A DNA stretch of 64,000 nt from Symsagittifera roscoffensis (Eukaryota > Xenacoelomorpha > Acoela > Convolutidae): assembly GCF_963678635.1 (NCBI RefSeq), contig NC_087069.1:14608660-14672659 (forward strand). Direction: 5' to 3'. Under the pieces are notes generated by a model that was given only the letters and a program-made list of their open reading frames with translations, did not search any database and was not told the origin of the DNA. Positions 35,125 through 45,505 of the stretch are shown here, piece after piece. Each line of letters begins with the position of its first letter. Positions within the stretch are counted from its first letter, which is position 1. The position numbers were made by a program, and so were the translations under genes.

Positions 35125-35404
35125 CTGAAATCACAAAAAGGATTTTGCTGTATAAAGAGAACAAGGTTAATTTAGGTATCTAAAACCACAAAATAGAATG
35201 CGGTATATAAAAAGATTACGGTTAAATGAATACCGATAAAATTAAGAATCATTTGCATCCGGAAACGCAATTTTCAGGATATCAGACAAAATCGATGATG
35301 ATACAGAATATAAGGATAATTGGATGTGATTAATTAGTAGATTAAATACACAATTGATTAGTTACTAGATAATTTCATCTATATTACACCGTTGTTGCAT
35401 AGAC

Positions 35405-35915
35405 CAAACTTCAAGGGAATGTCACTTTCTGGCAACTCAAAATAATCAAGGCGACTCAAAATATCTTCCTGCGGTTTTTCCTCCTCTTTTTGGCCTTGGC
35501 TTTTGAAGGTTTTTGTTTGGGTCTAGATTTCTCAGCATCCGTAATCAGGAATTTTTTGAAAATGTCTGGCAGTGATTCTCCGGCGTCTCGTTCCCTTGAC
35601 TCTCCTTGTGACTCGTTTCTCAACACGGAGTGCATAACGTATAAATTGCAAGTGCATGGAGCAAACTTCAAGGGAATGTTATTTTCTGGCAACTCAAAAT
35701 AATCAAGGCGACTCAATATATCTTCCTGCGGTTTTTTCTCCTTGTTTGTTTTTTGGCTTTGGGCTCCGAGGGTTTTTATTTGGGTCTAGATTTCTCGGCA
35801 TCCGTAATCAGGAATTTTATGAAGTCGTCTGGCAGTGATTCTCCGGCGACTCGTTTCCTTGACTCGCCTTGTGACTCGTTTCTCAACTCGGAGTACATTC
35901 TTGAGGTTTGTCGAC
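35405..35915. repeat. Tandem duplication with 257-bp period (exon duplication)
   Basis: 35405-35640 and 35662-35915 match with a 257-bp offset ('caaacttcaagggaatgt', 'atccgtaatcaggaatttt', 'cttgtgactcgtttctcaac' in both). The block carries minus-strand coding-like sequence. Confidence 0.9.
35456..35716 (-). CDS. Basic-tailed ORF within the duplicated block
   Basis: 86 codons on the minus strand, with 'LDYFELPENN' at the start, 'SLPDIFKKFLITDAEKSRPK' in the middle and a Lys/Arg-rich end resembling a nuclear localisation signal. The upstream copy (35915-35662) encodes the same central sequence but has a stop after 'EKSRPK'. It may be an exon of the 34.6-35.1 kb gene or a decayed paralogue. Confidence 0.35.
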   Translation of the reverse strand: MSRLDYFELPENNIPLKFAPCTCNLYVMHSVLRNESQGESRERDAGESLPDIFKKFLITDAEKSRPKQKPSKAKAKKRRKNRRKIF

Positions 35916-36497
35916 CAAACGAACTGTGCCGTTGAAAGGGTCGTTGATGATAAAAATCCCTTTTTTGAGACTCCCAGCTTGTTCAAAAAAGATCATCGAG
36001 TTCCTGTGCAGCCGTCTGGGGTTGAAAGATCTTATATCTTTTCTCGAATTACGCCTTCTGCTGATGACACAAGTATCATTGTGATCGTGCAATTTTCTTA
36101 TATTCCATGCTGTTGTAAAAACCAGCAGCCTGTAAGGTAATCTAAAACACTAATTCGATAAAAAAAACACTGATGACTCGATTTGATGACTCAGTTTTAT
36201 AGTGTCAACTTCTCGCGTCTCCCACAGAATTCCAGTCTGGCTAGTACAGGGTATGAAATTCTACTATACAGAGGTCAGAATCCATTTAAAGAGGAGGAAT
36301 TTGAGCTATGTTTTTCAGCGGGCTTCTCGGGACACAAAAAACATGGTTACGACTCAACTGTTTTCGTCAATTCATTTGGGAACGCTGTGTTCAGGGTTGC
36401 TCCGCTAGTTGATCAGGTCAAACGCCTGTTAGATCAATCGATAATAATTTCAATGTCTTCCAAAGATACTAATTTATCAAAATTGAAACCGGCGTAG
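35879..36497 (+). CDS. Two-exon hypothetical gene fragment
   Basis: Plus-strand coding-like sequence up to a donor CCT|GTAAGG at about 36129/36130 joins in phase 0 to an exon starting after CAG at about 36191, ending at TAG 36495-36497. The product has 'RVVDDKNPFFETPSLFKK', 'SYIFSRITPSADDTS' and 'RGQNPFKEEEFELCFSAGF'. No family is recognised. The 5' part overlaps the duplicated block in the opposite orientation, so the true start is uncertain. It may be the 5' portion of the SET gene that follows. Confidence 0.4.
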
Positions 36498-36532
36498 AAT
36501 CACATGTAATAATTTCGTTTTTTATATATTAG

Positions 36533-37546
36533 CATCATAAATCTGGAACAGCCAAAGCGCTGTCTCGCACGAAAGGTTGCGAAGCTTATGCCTTGTCTAC
36601 CAGCCCTACGTTCGAGATGGAAAAGCTAAAGAGGCAAGCTTCAGAAGTTCACCAGAAATTGGACGGATACACGTAAGAAGAGGTTCTGTTGGCAGTGCGA
36701 TCCCGACAAGATTCTCAACGTTACATTCGTTAGGTGCAGCGCGCACAGATCTTTTTTCAGCAGATGACAACTTCCCATGAACTGTCAAGTAAAGTTACAA
36801 ACTTTTACTCGAAGCAGAAGTGGGCAACCCATGACCTGAAGAATTTGGTTGACCATGTTGTGAAGCTGCTCAATGATGAATCAAAGAGAAAGTTTCAGCC
36901 GCTTGAGAAAACCACAAGCCTTAAACATACCGCCAACGACATTGAGAGTTTTCCATGTGAGGCTCAGGAAGAGTTGCAGAGTCGTGCATTGACCCAGAGC
37001 TGGGTCGGCATATGTGATGTGATATTTCCCGTCTTTGGAAGAGGTACTTCATATTTTTAATAATTCGGTAAATATATCTTGCTAATAAAATTTCATTTTT
37101 GAATCAGTAATTTTGGAATCAGTTTATTTTTCAATCATTGATTTCTTTTTTACTAGGTTTGATTGCTTTGCAATCGTTCAAGAAAGATGGCGTGTTGGTG
37201 GATTACCACGGCAAAGTAGTCATCAACATCAATGCCGACCAGTACTGTCTCCAACCAGGAGTTCTAAATGAATACGTATTGCAAATTGGGTTCCTCCTAG
37301 GCGATTGATCGACGCTTCAAATGAGGAGTGCCCGTTACACAAATGGAATGTTTGCATGGGTCGTTTAGCGAACCACGCCACCCAAAAAAAACGAGGCCAA
37401 TATGAAGATGGTAGAAGTTGTACTTTCCAGCTTAGGTGAAAGAATAGTCATCATAAAAGCCTTGAGAGACATTGCACCTATCGAGCAACTGTCCTTTGAC
37501 TATAGAGACAAAGTTGCTCAAGCGTTGTTTGACGACAGCAGTTAAA
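36533..37546 (+). pseudogene. SET-domain lysine methyltransferase (KMT5A-like), damaged or mis-framed
   Basis: Exon-like segments at 36533-36677 and 36740-37043 are followed by a 113-bp intron (GTACTT..TTACTAG, 37044-37156) and a last exon to 37546. Splicing joins 'FGRG' to 'LIALQSFKKDGVLVDYHGK', the classic SET N-terminal block ('GRG..A...F.KG..V.EYHG'). Further on 'MGRLANHA' matches the N-H-S/C cofactor motif and 'LRDIAPIEQLSFDY' the C-terminal block. A middle segment of about 90 bases (37300-37390), which holds the NHS-like motif, is one frame off on both sides; read straight, stops interrupt it. SET enzymes transfer methyl groups to lysines, usually on histones. KMT5A is suggested by the EYHG-type spacing; this is an inference. 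Confidence 0.6.
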
Positions 37547-38640
37547 TGTATTTTGGTATTCTACAAAACTTTAAACTCGTTTCGTTCCGATGAACGTTTT
37601 ATCAGTTTTCGAATCAATTTACAGTTTATAAGAGTGCGTTTGTCGTCATGATTTTAAATTTTAAACCTGTTCTAATTTATGATCAAATTTACTAATTAAA
37701 TTTTCTAATAATAAACCCTGAATATATACAATTATGTGCATTTACTGAAACATTGAGAAAATAACGTGATTACGAATGAGTTAACATTAAAAAGTGAATG
37801 ATCGGACTAAACTGAAAACTCAAAATATCCGTTTTCAATCAAAGGTTTAAAATCTAAAAGGGTATATCCACGAATTTAGTTTAAATAATTTAGTTAAAGA
37901 TTTGTTCGTGGTTCCACAGACAATAGTTAAGTATTTGATCGTAGTTTCCGCATTCGTTGTTCTAGCTAGCCATTGTTGAAGCTGGTTAGTGCTGGATATC
38001 TCACTTATAACCTGCGGAATCCGCTAACAGTTTCTGGAATCAATGAAAAACAAACTGTCGCGCTCTAATACAAGTTTTTTAGTAATTTTTGTTGAGATCA
38101 TAAAAAATTTTGGTCGCCCAAAAATGGTACAAGGCGATTGATCGACGCTTCAAATTGATCGACCAAGAAATTGAGAGAATAATATGATTGAGAGTGAATT
38201 ACGAATGTCTCAATCTAAAGCAACCTTAAAAAATGAATGATCGACCGATGGTCGATATGAAACATACTAAGCACGTATCTAATTAGTGCTAATTTAGCTA
38301 AAATTAAATCTACAAATTCTACAAATCGTAAAATAAATAAATTGGAAAATAGTGTTTTAATGAGTTCAATGAGTTTTAAATGTATTCGGCGTCAAATTCT
38401 TCTATAGCTTGTTGTACGTCTTTATCTATCGCGACGATATTTCGCTCCCGGAATCTTGCTCTGCGACTATGATGGGTGGTTTCTCGGTGGGAAACTTCCG
38501 CGATATCTGAATGTACCCCGATTTCGCCAGGGGAATGAGGAAATCAGAAGGTGACCAGCACAAGAAAGCAGGCAGTCTGATTGTAGATCTGGGCTAGGTG
38601 GCAACAGGATGAGTTTCCTCTGGTGTGCTGTCCAGCAAAA
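37547..38640. repeat. Non-coding region with dispersed repeat, copy 1 (37801-38085)
   Basis: The stretch 'aaaagggtatatccacgaat' to 'ctgtcgcgctctaatac' (about 37855-38075) recurs at 40955-41150, with partial copies near 40315-40400 and 40745-40860. Landmarks shared are 'gtagtttccgcattcgttg' and 'gcggaatcc.ctaacagttt'. No gene is seen. Confidence 0.75.
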
Positions 38641-38644
38641 TTGG

Positions 38645-39254
38645 CTATAGAGCAGATCTGTAGGATGATGCTCCAGGAAAACTGCTATCTTGAGACGATT
38701 TCTGAGGGGAATCCGGAATGACGATAACTTCTGTCGACGAAATTGTGATCGTTTGTATGAGCGTCGGGTTTCCGCCAGTCAGCTTCCCACTGGTCTTCTT
38801 TTTCTGAAGGTTGGCTCTGGTTGACTTCTGATGAGGCGATGATTTCCTCTTTCCGGCTAAAATATGTCCATTTTCCAAAGTGACAGTGTGTTTCGAAGAA
38901 TCAACAATCGCCTCTTTAAATGGATTAAAATACGGTTCCCCAATACATTAAAAAAGGTTACCTCTAGCAGTGGCCAATTTCGCTACAGTAGGTTGTTTCC
39001 GATTAGAGATTGTGATTGGGGTTGCTCGACTTTCATGGGTTATTTTTGCCAGTGGGATGTCCGAGTCTGAGGAGAAGATTGGGATTGCTCGACTTCCATG
39101 GGTAATCTTTGCCAGTGGGATGTCCGAGTCTGAGGAGAAGATTGGGGTTGCTCAACTTCCATGGATAATCTTCGCCAGTGGGATGTCCGAATCCGAGGAG
39201 GAGTACATCACCGCGTCTTGGTATCCGTCCTCTGCTCCGTCGTGTATCTTCTAA
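38645..39254 (-). CDS. SIM-containing protein with 21-residue repeats (3' exons)
   Basis: The minus-strand exon from about 39254 to 38962 is spliced over a 48-bp intron (GTAACC..TTAAAG, 38961-38914) to exon 38913-38645. The upstream exon has three copies of a 21-residue repeat, 'SSDSDIPLAKITHGS' plus six residues, from a 63-bp DNA repeat. One copy has TGA in place of the CGA of its neighbours, which would truncate the protein unless it is an allele or error. The last exon is basic and ends with 'STEVIVIPDSPQKSS', a hydrophobic VIVI core followed by Asp and Ser residues, a good candidate SUMO-interacting motif. It is probably a nuclear protein; the family is unknown. Confidence 0.5.
39017..39205 (+). 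repeat. 63-bp tandem repeat, three copies
   Basis: Copies start near 39017, 39080 and 39143 with exact 63-base spacing ('gccagtgggatgtccga' in each). Because 63 is a multiple of three, the repeat keeps the coding frame. Confidence 0.95.
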
Positions 39255-39482
39255 CTCTTTGCCAGGCGGTCTGATATGATTGAATTTCCTTGATCTAAAC
39301 GATTATCAATATAGATCAGAAATCATCCAAAGGGCCGGCGAAATCTAAATTAATCTTTTATCGTAAATGAAATTTCCGGTATTTGCTCATATGCTCCGAC
39401 CCCAACAACACCTTAAGGTTCTTACCGGCTTTTGAACATTGTACCGTGGCGTTCCCTATAAATATGTGGCCACCCGATAAAT

Positions 39483-39971
39483 TCAGCCAGAAACTTCATG
39501 CCAAACCTGGGACTCGTGTAACATCGAACTGAATGCGCCTCGGGCCGCAGCTGACATTACTTTTTTGTTCTCCAAGAAAAAAAGATCATCTCTGGTGGGC
39601 AGGGCCTTCTCATAGTTTTTCATGTAGAATCCATGAATTTCCAGCGGGCGTCCTCTCTTCAGTGTTGTGATTAGATCCCATAAGTCTTTGTCATCCTTGG
39701 TAATTATTTGTAGTAAATTCTTGGAGCAATGCTTTTCTGGTATAATTGGGGTAGAAGGTAAGGATAAGTTGGCTTTGTAGCGTTTCATTAAGTTAAAGTG
39801 GTCATTGTTAAGTATGTCGTCTTTAAATTTCAAAGCAATATTGTGTTCCTCTGGTACGGGGACCAATCGTTTAGCAGACCAATCTGGGACGATTATTAAA
39901 GGGTCAAAAAATATCGATGATGAAGTTCCCGTGGTATTCAATCTTTTTGGTAGCAAACTATCGTTCAGCAT
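39483..39971 (-). CDS. Hypothetical 162-residue protein
   Basis: One of the longer clean ORFs outside the elements. It contains 'KRLVPVPEEHNIALKFKDD', 'NLLQIITKDDKDLWDLI', 'LEIHGFYMKNYEKALPTRDD' and ends 'ESQVWHEVSG'. Mixed hydrophobic and charged composition with many Asp, Glu and Lys looks like a folded protein. I cannot name it. The layout loosely recalls small proteins next to Polinton capsid genes, but I would not rely on that. It lies on the same strand and just upstream of the SIM-containing gene, so it may be one of its exons. Confidence 0.4.
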   Translation of the reverse strand: MLNDSLLPKRLNTTGTSSSIFFDPLIIVPDWSAKRLVPVPEEHNIALKFKDDILNNDHFNLMKRYKANLSLPSTPIIPEKHCSKNLLQIITKDDKDLWDLITTLKRGRPLEIHGFYMKNYEKALPTRDDLFFLENKKVMSAAARGAFSSMLHESQVWHEVSG

Positions 39972-40019
39972 TAAAAAATATAGTAGGGCCGAAAACGAAA
40001 GGATTTTGTAGCAAAAAGC

Positions 40020-41680
40020 GAATTATCTAGCGGTAAATAATAGCAGCAATAAATCTATGATTAACTGAAGCTGAAGAGCTATCGATTCAAATATGACCAA
40101 TCATATCGCTTGAATTACTCGTTCCCGACGGGAGAAAAGTATTTACATTTGAATTTACAGCGACCGACGGTCGGTGTAATTTTATTCTATATAAAACGGT
40201 TAATTTTGCGATTTCTAGTTTTTTTCCGACCGTGTTAGTTAATTGAAAATAGATCTGTAGAGCTGGAATGTGAAAATTGTTGCAATGACTACAATTGTAA
40301 AATTAAATTTAAAAATCAAAATGGCCGTTTTCAATCAAATTTGAAATTGTAAAAGGGTATATCTACGAATTTAATTAAGTATTGATTTAGGAAATGATTT
40401 TAATAGCTTCAAATTTGAATCTATGGCTGCTACGAATTAATTCGAAATTACCTTCTCGGGCGTTTACGAATTAGTTTGGGGTATGTCATAGTTTTAAATT
40501 GAAAACTACAATAAGTTGTCACTGTTAACCCATCCCATAATGAAAATGGAATCAGTTTTTACAATAACAGCTAATACATAAAAATTTGTTTGACCGAGTT
40601 CAACCAAAATCAACAACATTGTTTAAAAAATTTTATCCCTAGGCTTTTTGATAATTAATTATAAAAACTTAACTAATCGAATTATTTGGTCGGACAGTTT
40701 CAATTGGTTGCGTTAAGCTAAAAGCATGACTGTTTTTGACACGGCTACAAATATTTTAAATTCTAAAAGGGTATATTCTAAAAGGGAATGATCTAAGATT
40801 TGTTCATGGATTCCACAGACAATGGTTACGTCTTTGTTCGTAAGTTTCGCATTCGTTTTTCTAAGTATATTTATTGCTCAATGCTGCTGGGTTATCAAAT
40901 TACGGATTTACAAATCAAAACCGCCATTTCATTCAGATCTTTAATTTTACATTTAATTTTTAAAAGGGTATATCCAGAAATTTATTTAAGTAACGGTTTA
41001 AGATTCGTTCGTGAATTCCACAGAAAAAAACTAAGTATTTGTTCGTAGTTTCCGCATTCGTTGTTTTACCTAGACATTGTTCAAGGAATCTGCGGAATCC
41101 ACTAACAGTTTGTGGAATCAATAAAAACAAACTGCCGCGCTCTAATACAAATCTATTTTACGTGTGATCATATAAAACAGCTACTCGGGTCCCCCTCACC
41201 TTTTCCAGAGGTGAGAATTTACCGGCATTGAGGGTATCATCTGGGAGCCATTCAGACTGATTGTCGCCTAAAATTGGTACAAGTATGATACTAAGGTTCA
41301 CGAAAGGGGTGCATTACATCAAGCCGATTGGACTTCAAGCCGAAACTTAAAGTTATGGACTTCAAGCCGGATAGTTCAAAAACCCGCTGATGTTATCAAC
41401 GGATGCCAATGAAAGAATAGCAATTTGAGGTGCTTGTAAAGTTATAATTTCGGCTTGAAGTCCTTTCGACTTGAAGTCACGTCAGCTTGTTGTCCTAGAC
41501 CCCACGAAAAGAAGGCCCCCGACGGGATATGTAGGGCATATCACTAGCCTGGGTTACTTGAACATCATTTTAACACTGAACTCGTCGAAATTGATCTCAC
41601 GTTTGGTTGTGCGATTGTGAGCTGAGTACTCTGTGGGCTGAGTTTGTTCAGATACACGAGGGGGTAATTGCGGTTCAGTA
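40020..41680. repeat. Non-coding region with further dispersed repeat copies
   Basis: Contains repeat copies near 40315-40400, 40745-40860 and 40955-41150 related to 37.85-38.08 kb. There is also a short inverted repeat: 'ggacttcaagccgaaa' near 41329 and its complement 'tttcggcttgaagtcc' near 41448, about 100 bases apart. No gene is recognised. Confidence 0.7.
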
Positions 41681-41681
41681 T

Positions 41682-42384
41682 TTAGAATCTGCGGTGATTT
41701 TCAGCTCTATGTTTCCTTAGAGCCACGATTGCAGAAACCTTGGTTTGACCGCTAGTTTGACATTGCTTCATCAAAAGTGGTTGCTTTTTATTGACGTAAT
41801 TAGCTGAAAAATTATTCCCCGGATAGAGCTGGTAAGATGTCGGATCAATAACTGAATCAGAGTAAAGGGAGTCAACTAAGTATTCTAGCTTCAAAAACTT
41901 GAAATCAAGTTTACGGCACTGGATGGCATCAGGTGACAATTTTTTTGCTGGCTCTTTCGTTTGGTTTTTGCCCAAGTATCACTGGATTCCAAATCAGTTG
42001 TTGACTCGTTTTTGTCTACTCGGTTTTGCAACCGTTCCTCTGCAGTCATCATTCCTTTGACCAAATATTCGTCAACTTTCAGCAGAAGAAAGCACTTAGG
42101 TGTCTTGGAATGTCCCCGAAGAATTGTTTCAGCATTGTCTTTGGTTGGGACAGTACCTACTAAATCATAGATCCATTTTCCAACGTATATTGTGGTGCTA
42201 GAGTCGGTTTTGCTTTCTTTCCCGCAACTGCTGCCTCTGTACATCCGAAAGTACCCAACACATGAAATCGCAAACCAGAAAGCAGCAGGCTAGATGGACG
42301 CTTTTCACCGACGGCAACTTTCGGAAATTCTAGATTTTTTTGACATATTTGTAAATACGACGGGATAGGATTGGTTCCTCCCAA
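41682..42384 (-). pseudogene. 3' part of a probable transposon-derived gene
   Basis: Overlapping minus-strand frames (42384-42160, 42244-41891, 41975-41682) look coding, for example 'ETILRGHSKTPKCFLLLKV' and 'MKQCQTSGQTKVSAIVALRK', but change frame twice. I read it as the 3' end of the gene whose central part lies at 42.4-43.3 kb, because it follows on the same strand with similar composition. Confidence 0.35.
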
Positions 42385-42409
42385 TACGTCTCCCGCATTG
42401 TTTAGAAAA

Positions 42410-43284
42410 CTACGTGTTCACTTGCCAAATTTGATGAACTTGCAGAATGAAAAAAAAACATTTCGAGGAATAATGGGTGTTGGTTATGCAATCTTCTTCC
42501 GCCTCGCATTCCTGAAAGTCCTTGTTCGCATGGTGGTTAGATTTTTCGAGAGTTTCGAAAAAATGTTCCAAGGGACTTCGTTTAAAATTGCTCACCACAA
42601 GCTGTGGCATTAGGAGTAATTTTAGTTTGTAGGGAGTCAATTTTTGTTCTCCAAAGATAAGCACTGGAATTTGAGAGTAAATTTCAGCACACTTTTTGTA
42701 CTCTATAGCGTTAAAATCACCTCTTGCTCTTTGTAATTGCGTGCATTCATTCAAGTTCTTTCTCAAAAGTTCACTGACATCTTTAGTGGTGATGCTTTAA
42801 AGTTTTTCCAGAAACTCTTGAGACGAGACTCGGGTAGATGGCTTGTATCACTTTTACAGACTTAACGTACGTATCTGTATTTTCTTTGGGGTGAGCAACA
42901 ACTTCATTTTTCCATACTCCTTCAAAGAGATCTTCAACTTCTGTGCTAGCCTCTTTCATGTCTTCCTTGTCAGCGATGACATTCAGCGCACAGATTCTAG
43001 AAAGAGAGACTGCACCCACTTTGCCAGCTTTGTCTCTTCCTCCTATTGAGACAGTGGTGAAGTGGAAATGGCTCTTTGGCCCACCGTTTGGTCAAATTTT
43101 CCTCAAAGCGCTGAAGGGCAAACATTTCGTGGGGATGCATATCATCGATTAGTTTTTGTGCCATTTTACGAAGATCTGTTTCCACACATCGAGTTATCAT
43201 GTGGGTGGCATCTGGACAAACGCATCGAATGTCTTCGATCCTGACCAGTGACGTCTTGGGTAACTTTTTTTCGAAAAGGCACAT
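42410..43284 (-). pseudogene. Central part of a probable transposon-derived protein of unknown family
   Basis: Minus-strand frames 43284-42997, 43019-42783 and 42766-42410 follow each other with small frame breaks. Notable blocks are 'RCVCPDATHMITRCVETDL', 'EVEDLFEGVWKNEVV' and 'LTPYKLKLLLMP' followed by 'PLEHFFETLEKSNHHANKD'. The last resembles the region near the end of uncharacterised transposon proteins in cnidarians and other invertebrates, where a TPYxH-like block precedes an E-x-x-N-H-H-like helix. The Asp-His of 'PDATHM' could be catalytic. Function and family are inference only. Confidence 0.45.
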
Positions 43285-43746
43285 TGATTATAGTTCTTTT
43301 ACCAGTCTCTGGCTCGCAAGTTAGTGGGCGGAAGTCTGTAGTGTCATTTCACACATACAGTGGGAGCCACAAGACTGTATCAGATGACTGCGCATTAGAG
43401 ACACCAATAACCAGCCGCAACAAAATGGTTAATTGCCACTATAGGTCAGCTTTGAGCCTAACTGTCTTAGGGAATTTGTTTGGCTGTACAGCCAACCCGA
43501 CTCTTGGTCGCCTGCTGTGGTGGGACCAACGTTCTGCTCCATATTGTATCTGCTGTCTTTTCTGCGGTACGCTGAATTTAATGATAAAATTAATCAAAGG
43601 GGTACGTACATTCATAAATCCAAACTCTCAGTGTTTTAAGCCTTGGCTTAGGACTCCATTAACAATGATTAGTTATTTGCTCCTAAATTCCGCACTGGTT
43701 TTTGTCCGTACGCAGAAACGTTTTGCGCTCTGCTCCATTTGACATA

Positions 43747-44312
43747 TCATTTTTTTTGGAAGATAGAACTGCGTGGAGCCAAAGTGCCTAATTTAGTTAA
43801 AGAGCAAATAAAGTTAAACATACTGACAATGTATAATATATAAGAGATGCCAAGACTAATAATCATGAGAGATAATTTTCCAAAACAAAATTGACTTTCC
43901 TGAAACGCGAGCCTCGTAACCTCCACACCACCAATCTCACAATTGTCTCCCCGGATATCCACGCGTAATCCTTGAAGCTCCCTGGTTTTCAGTGAGCAAA
44001 ACGCAACTGCTTCGACGCAAGAAACTAGGTCACTTCGAAATCCAGAAACTGTTTTCTCGGGCTTACAGAAAATTGTAAAGTGAACCACTAATTCGGCGGT
44101 TGTTCGACGAACGTGTCTAGGAGATGGCACGAATGATTTGAAGCCTGTAGTTTCAAGCCGAGATCGAATAGTGTTGATAAAATTGTCAACTTTTCCGGTT
44201 TTTGTCGCATTAGCCAAATCGTATTTAAAATCTTCCCAAGATTCCCGTTTCTTAAATAAGCGAGTAACTATAAAACGGGTCGAAAAAGTAAATCTACACT
44301 TTTTGCAACCAC
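43747..44312 (-). pseudogene. N-terminal half of the same transposon-derived protein
   Basis: Minus-strand frame with 'CKKC' near its start, 'DFKYDLANATKTGKVDNFI', 'VPSPRHVRRTTAELVVHF' and 'VDIRGDNCEIGGVEVTRLAF'. The last, a strand-like block with Asp followed by 'EIGG', could hold an acidic active-site residue of an RNase H-like fold. It continues from the 44.3-44.9 kb segment and ends in hydrophobic sequence near 43750, where a stop or intron must occur. No known family is recognised. Confidence 0.45.
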
Positions 44313-44316
44313 GTTT

Positions 44317-45188
44317 ACCGCGTTTTATTCTCTGTGAGTCTTTTTCAGCTACTTCGATTAGTCCTTGGAGGCTAATTCTATGACATCGAACATAAAACAG
44401 AACTTGGCGCCAAAATCTTTCAGACCCATTTGGAGCGCGCCATTCTTGTAGTTTTTCCAGTGCTCTCTTCCGAGTAATCTTGCAAGGAATCGCATGTTTC
44501 GAAAATTGATTTGATGGTGCCTGTTTAAGGATGCAGTTGCTGAACTTCTTGATGGTTCTGAGGGTGATGGAAGAGCTAATGGTTGTGAGATTGCTGATTC
44601 TGTTGATGTCGGGGTTATTGATGAAATTCCGAATTGTTCTAAGGGCGGTGTCGATCTGTTCTGATCGCTTGTATCACTAAAAGGTGAGTATTTGCGTAGC
44701 ATTGTTTCCGAAAAGAAAAACTTGACCAGGTTTCTCCGTTTTTCGTTGCACGGTATTTCCTTGATGCCCCGTAGAATTAACATCTGCATGATTCCTGCTG
44801 CTACTGCAATCGAATGACTGCGTTCTCGTGGTATTGCTATTTTTCGTACAAGATCGTCAACTTCCAATGTAGTTCCATCGACCATTTCTGAAACTAGTCT
44901 TTTCACTGTTTGCCAATTCTTTTCCTGCTATTTCGTCAGTAATTTTGGCGTCTACAAATTTTCGATCATTATCTGATGCTATGGAACAGCGATTCCACAA
45001 TTGTTGATCCATACTTTTCTCTGTCATCTAAGAGTCGTTTTTCGTATCCGGCGAGTCGTTCATTTGTATGTCGTTTCGTACGCGTCGGTTTGTGCGTCCC
45101 GATTCGTAACTCGGTTATTTGACTGTCGATTCGTATGTAGGTTTGTTTGTCGGTATGTCGAGTGTCGTATCGGTTTTTGTCGATATTT
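44317..45188 (-). repeat. Direct repeat D1 (5' part of the transposon-derived gene)
   Basis: 44317-45188 is repeated nearly exactly at 45971-46843. It encodes, on the minus strand from about 44906, a protein start with 'TTLEVDDLVRKIAIPRERS', 'AAGIMQMLILRGIKEIPC' and a Ser/Pro-rich linker. D1 lacks one base near 44505 relative to the other copies, which shifts the frame after 'NRHHQI'. Upstream, a Cys-free, Arg/Asp/Lys-rich stretch (45193-44969) comes from 'cgtatgtcg'-like short repeats. Confidence 0.9.
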
Positions 45189-45194
45189 TGCACT

Positions 45195-45505
45195 ACATGG
45201 AACTACATTGGAAGTTGACGATCTTGTACGAAAAATAGCAAAACCACGGGAACGCAGTCATTCGATTGCAGTAGCAGCAGGAATCATGCAGATGTTAATT
45301 CTACGGGGCATCAAGGAAATACCGTGCAACGAAAAACGGAGGAACCTGGTCAAGTTTCTCTTTTCGGAAACAATGCAACGCAAATACTCACCTTTTAGTG
45401 TTATAAACGATCAGAACAGATTGACACCGCCCTTAGAACAATTAGGAATTTCATCAATAACCCCGACATCAACAGAATCAGCAATATCACAACCATTAGC
45501 TGATC
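45195..45505 (+). repeat. Inverted partial copy of the 5' part
   Basis: Reads on the plus strand what D1 and D3 read on the minus strand ('TTLEVDDLVRKIAKPRERS' onwards). Its right end (about 45413-45500) is the reverse complement of 45885-45966, forming a stem of about 85 bp around a loop of nearly 390 bp. Confidence 0.88.

Noticed and set aside
43248-43742. Plus-strand ORF of 164 codons
   Set aside because: It lies opposite minus-strand transposon-like coding sequence with better motifs, and has no domain of its own.
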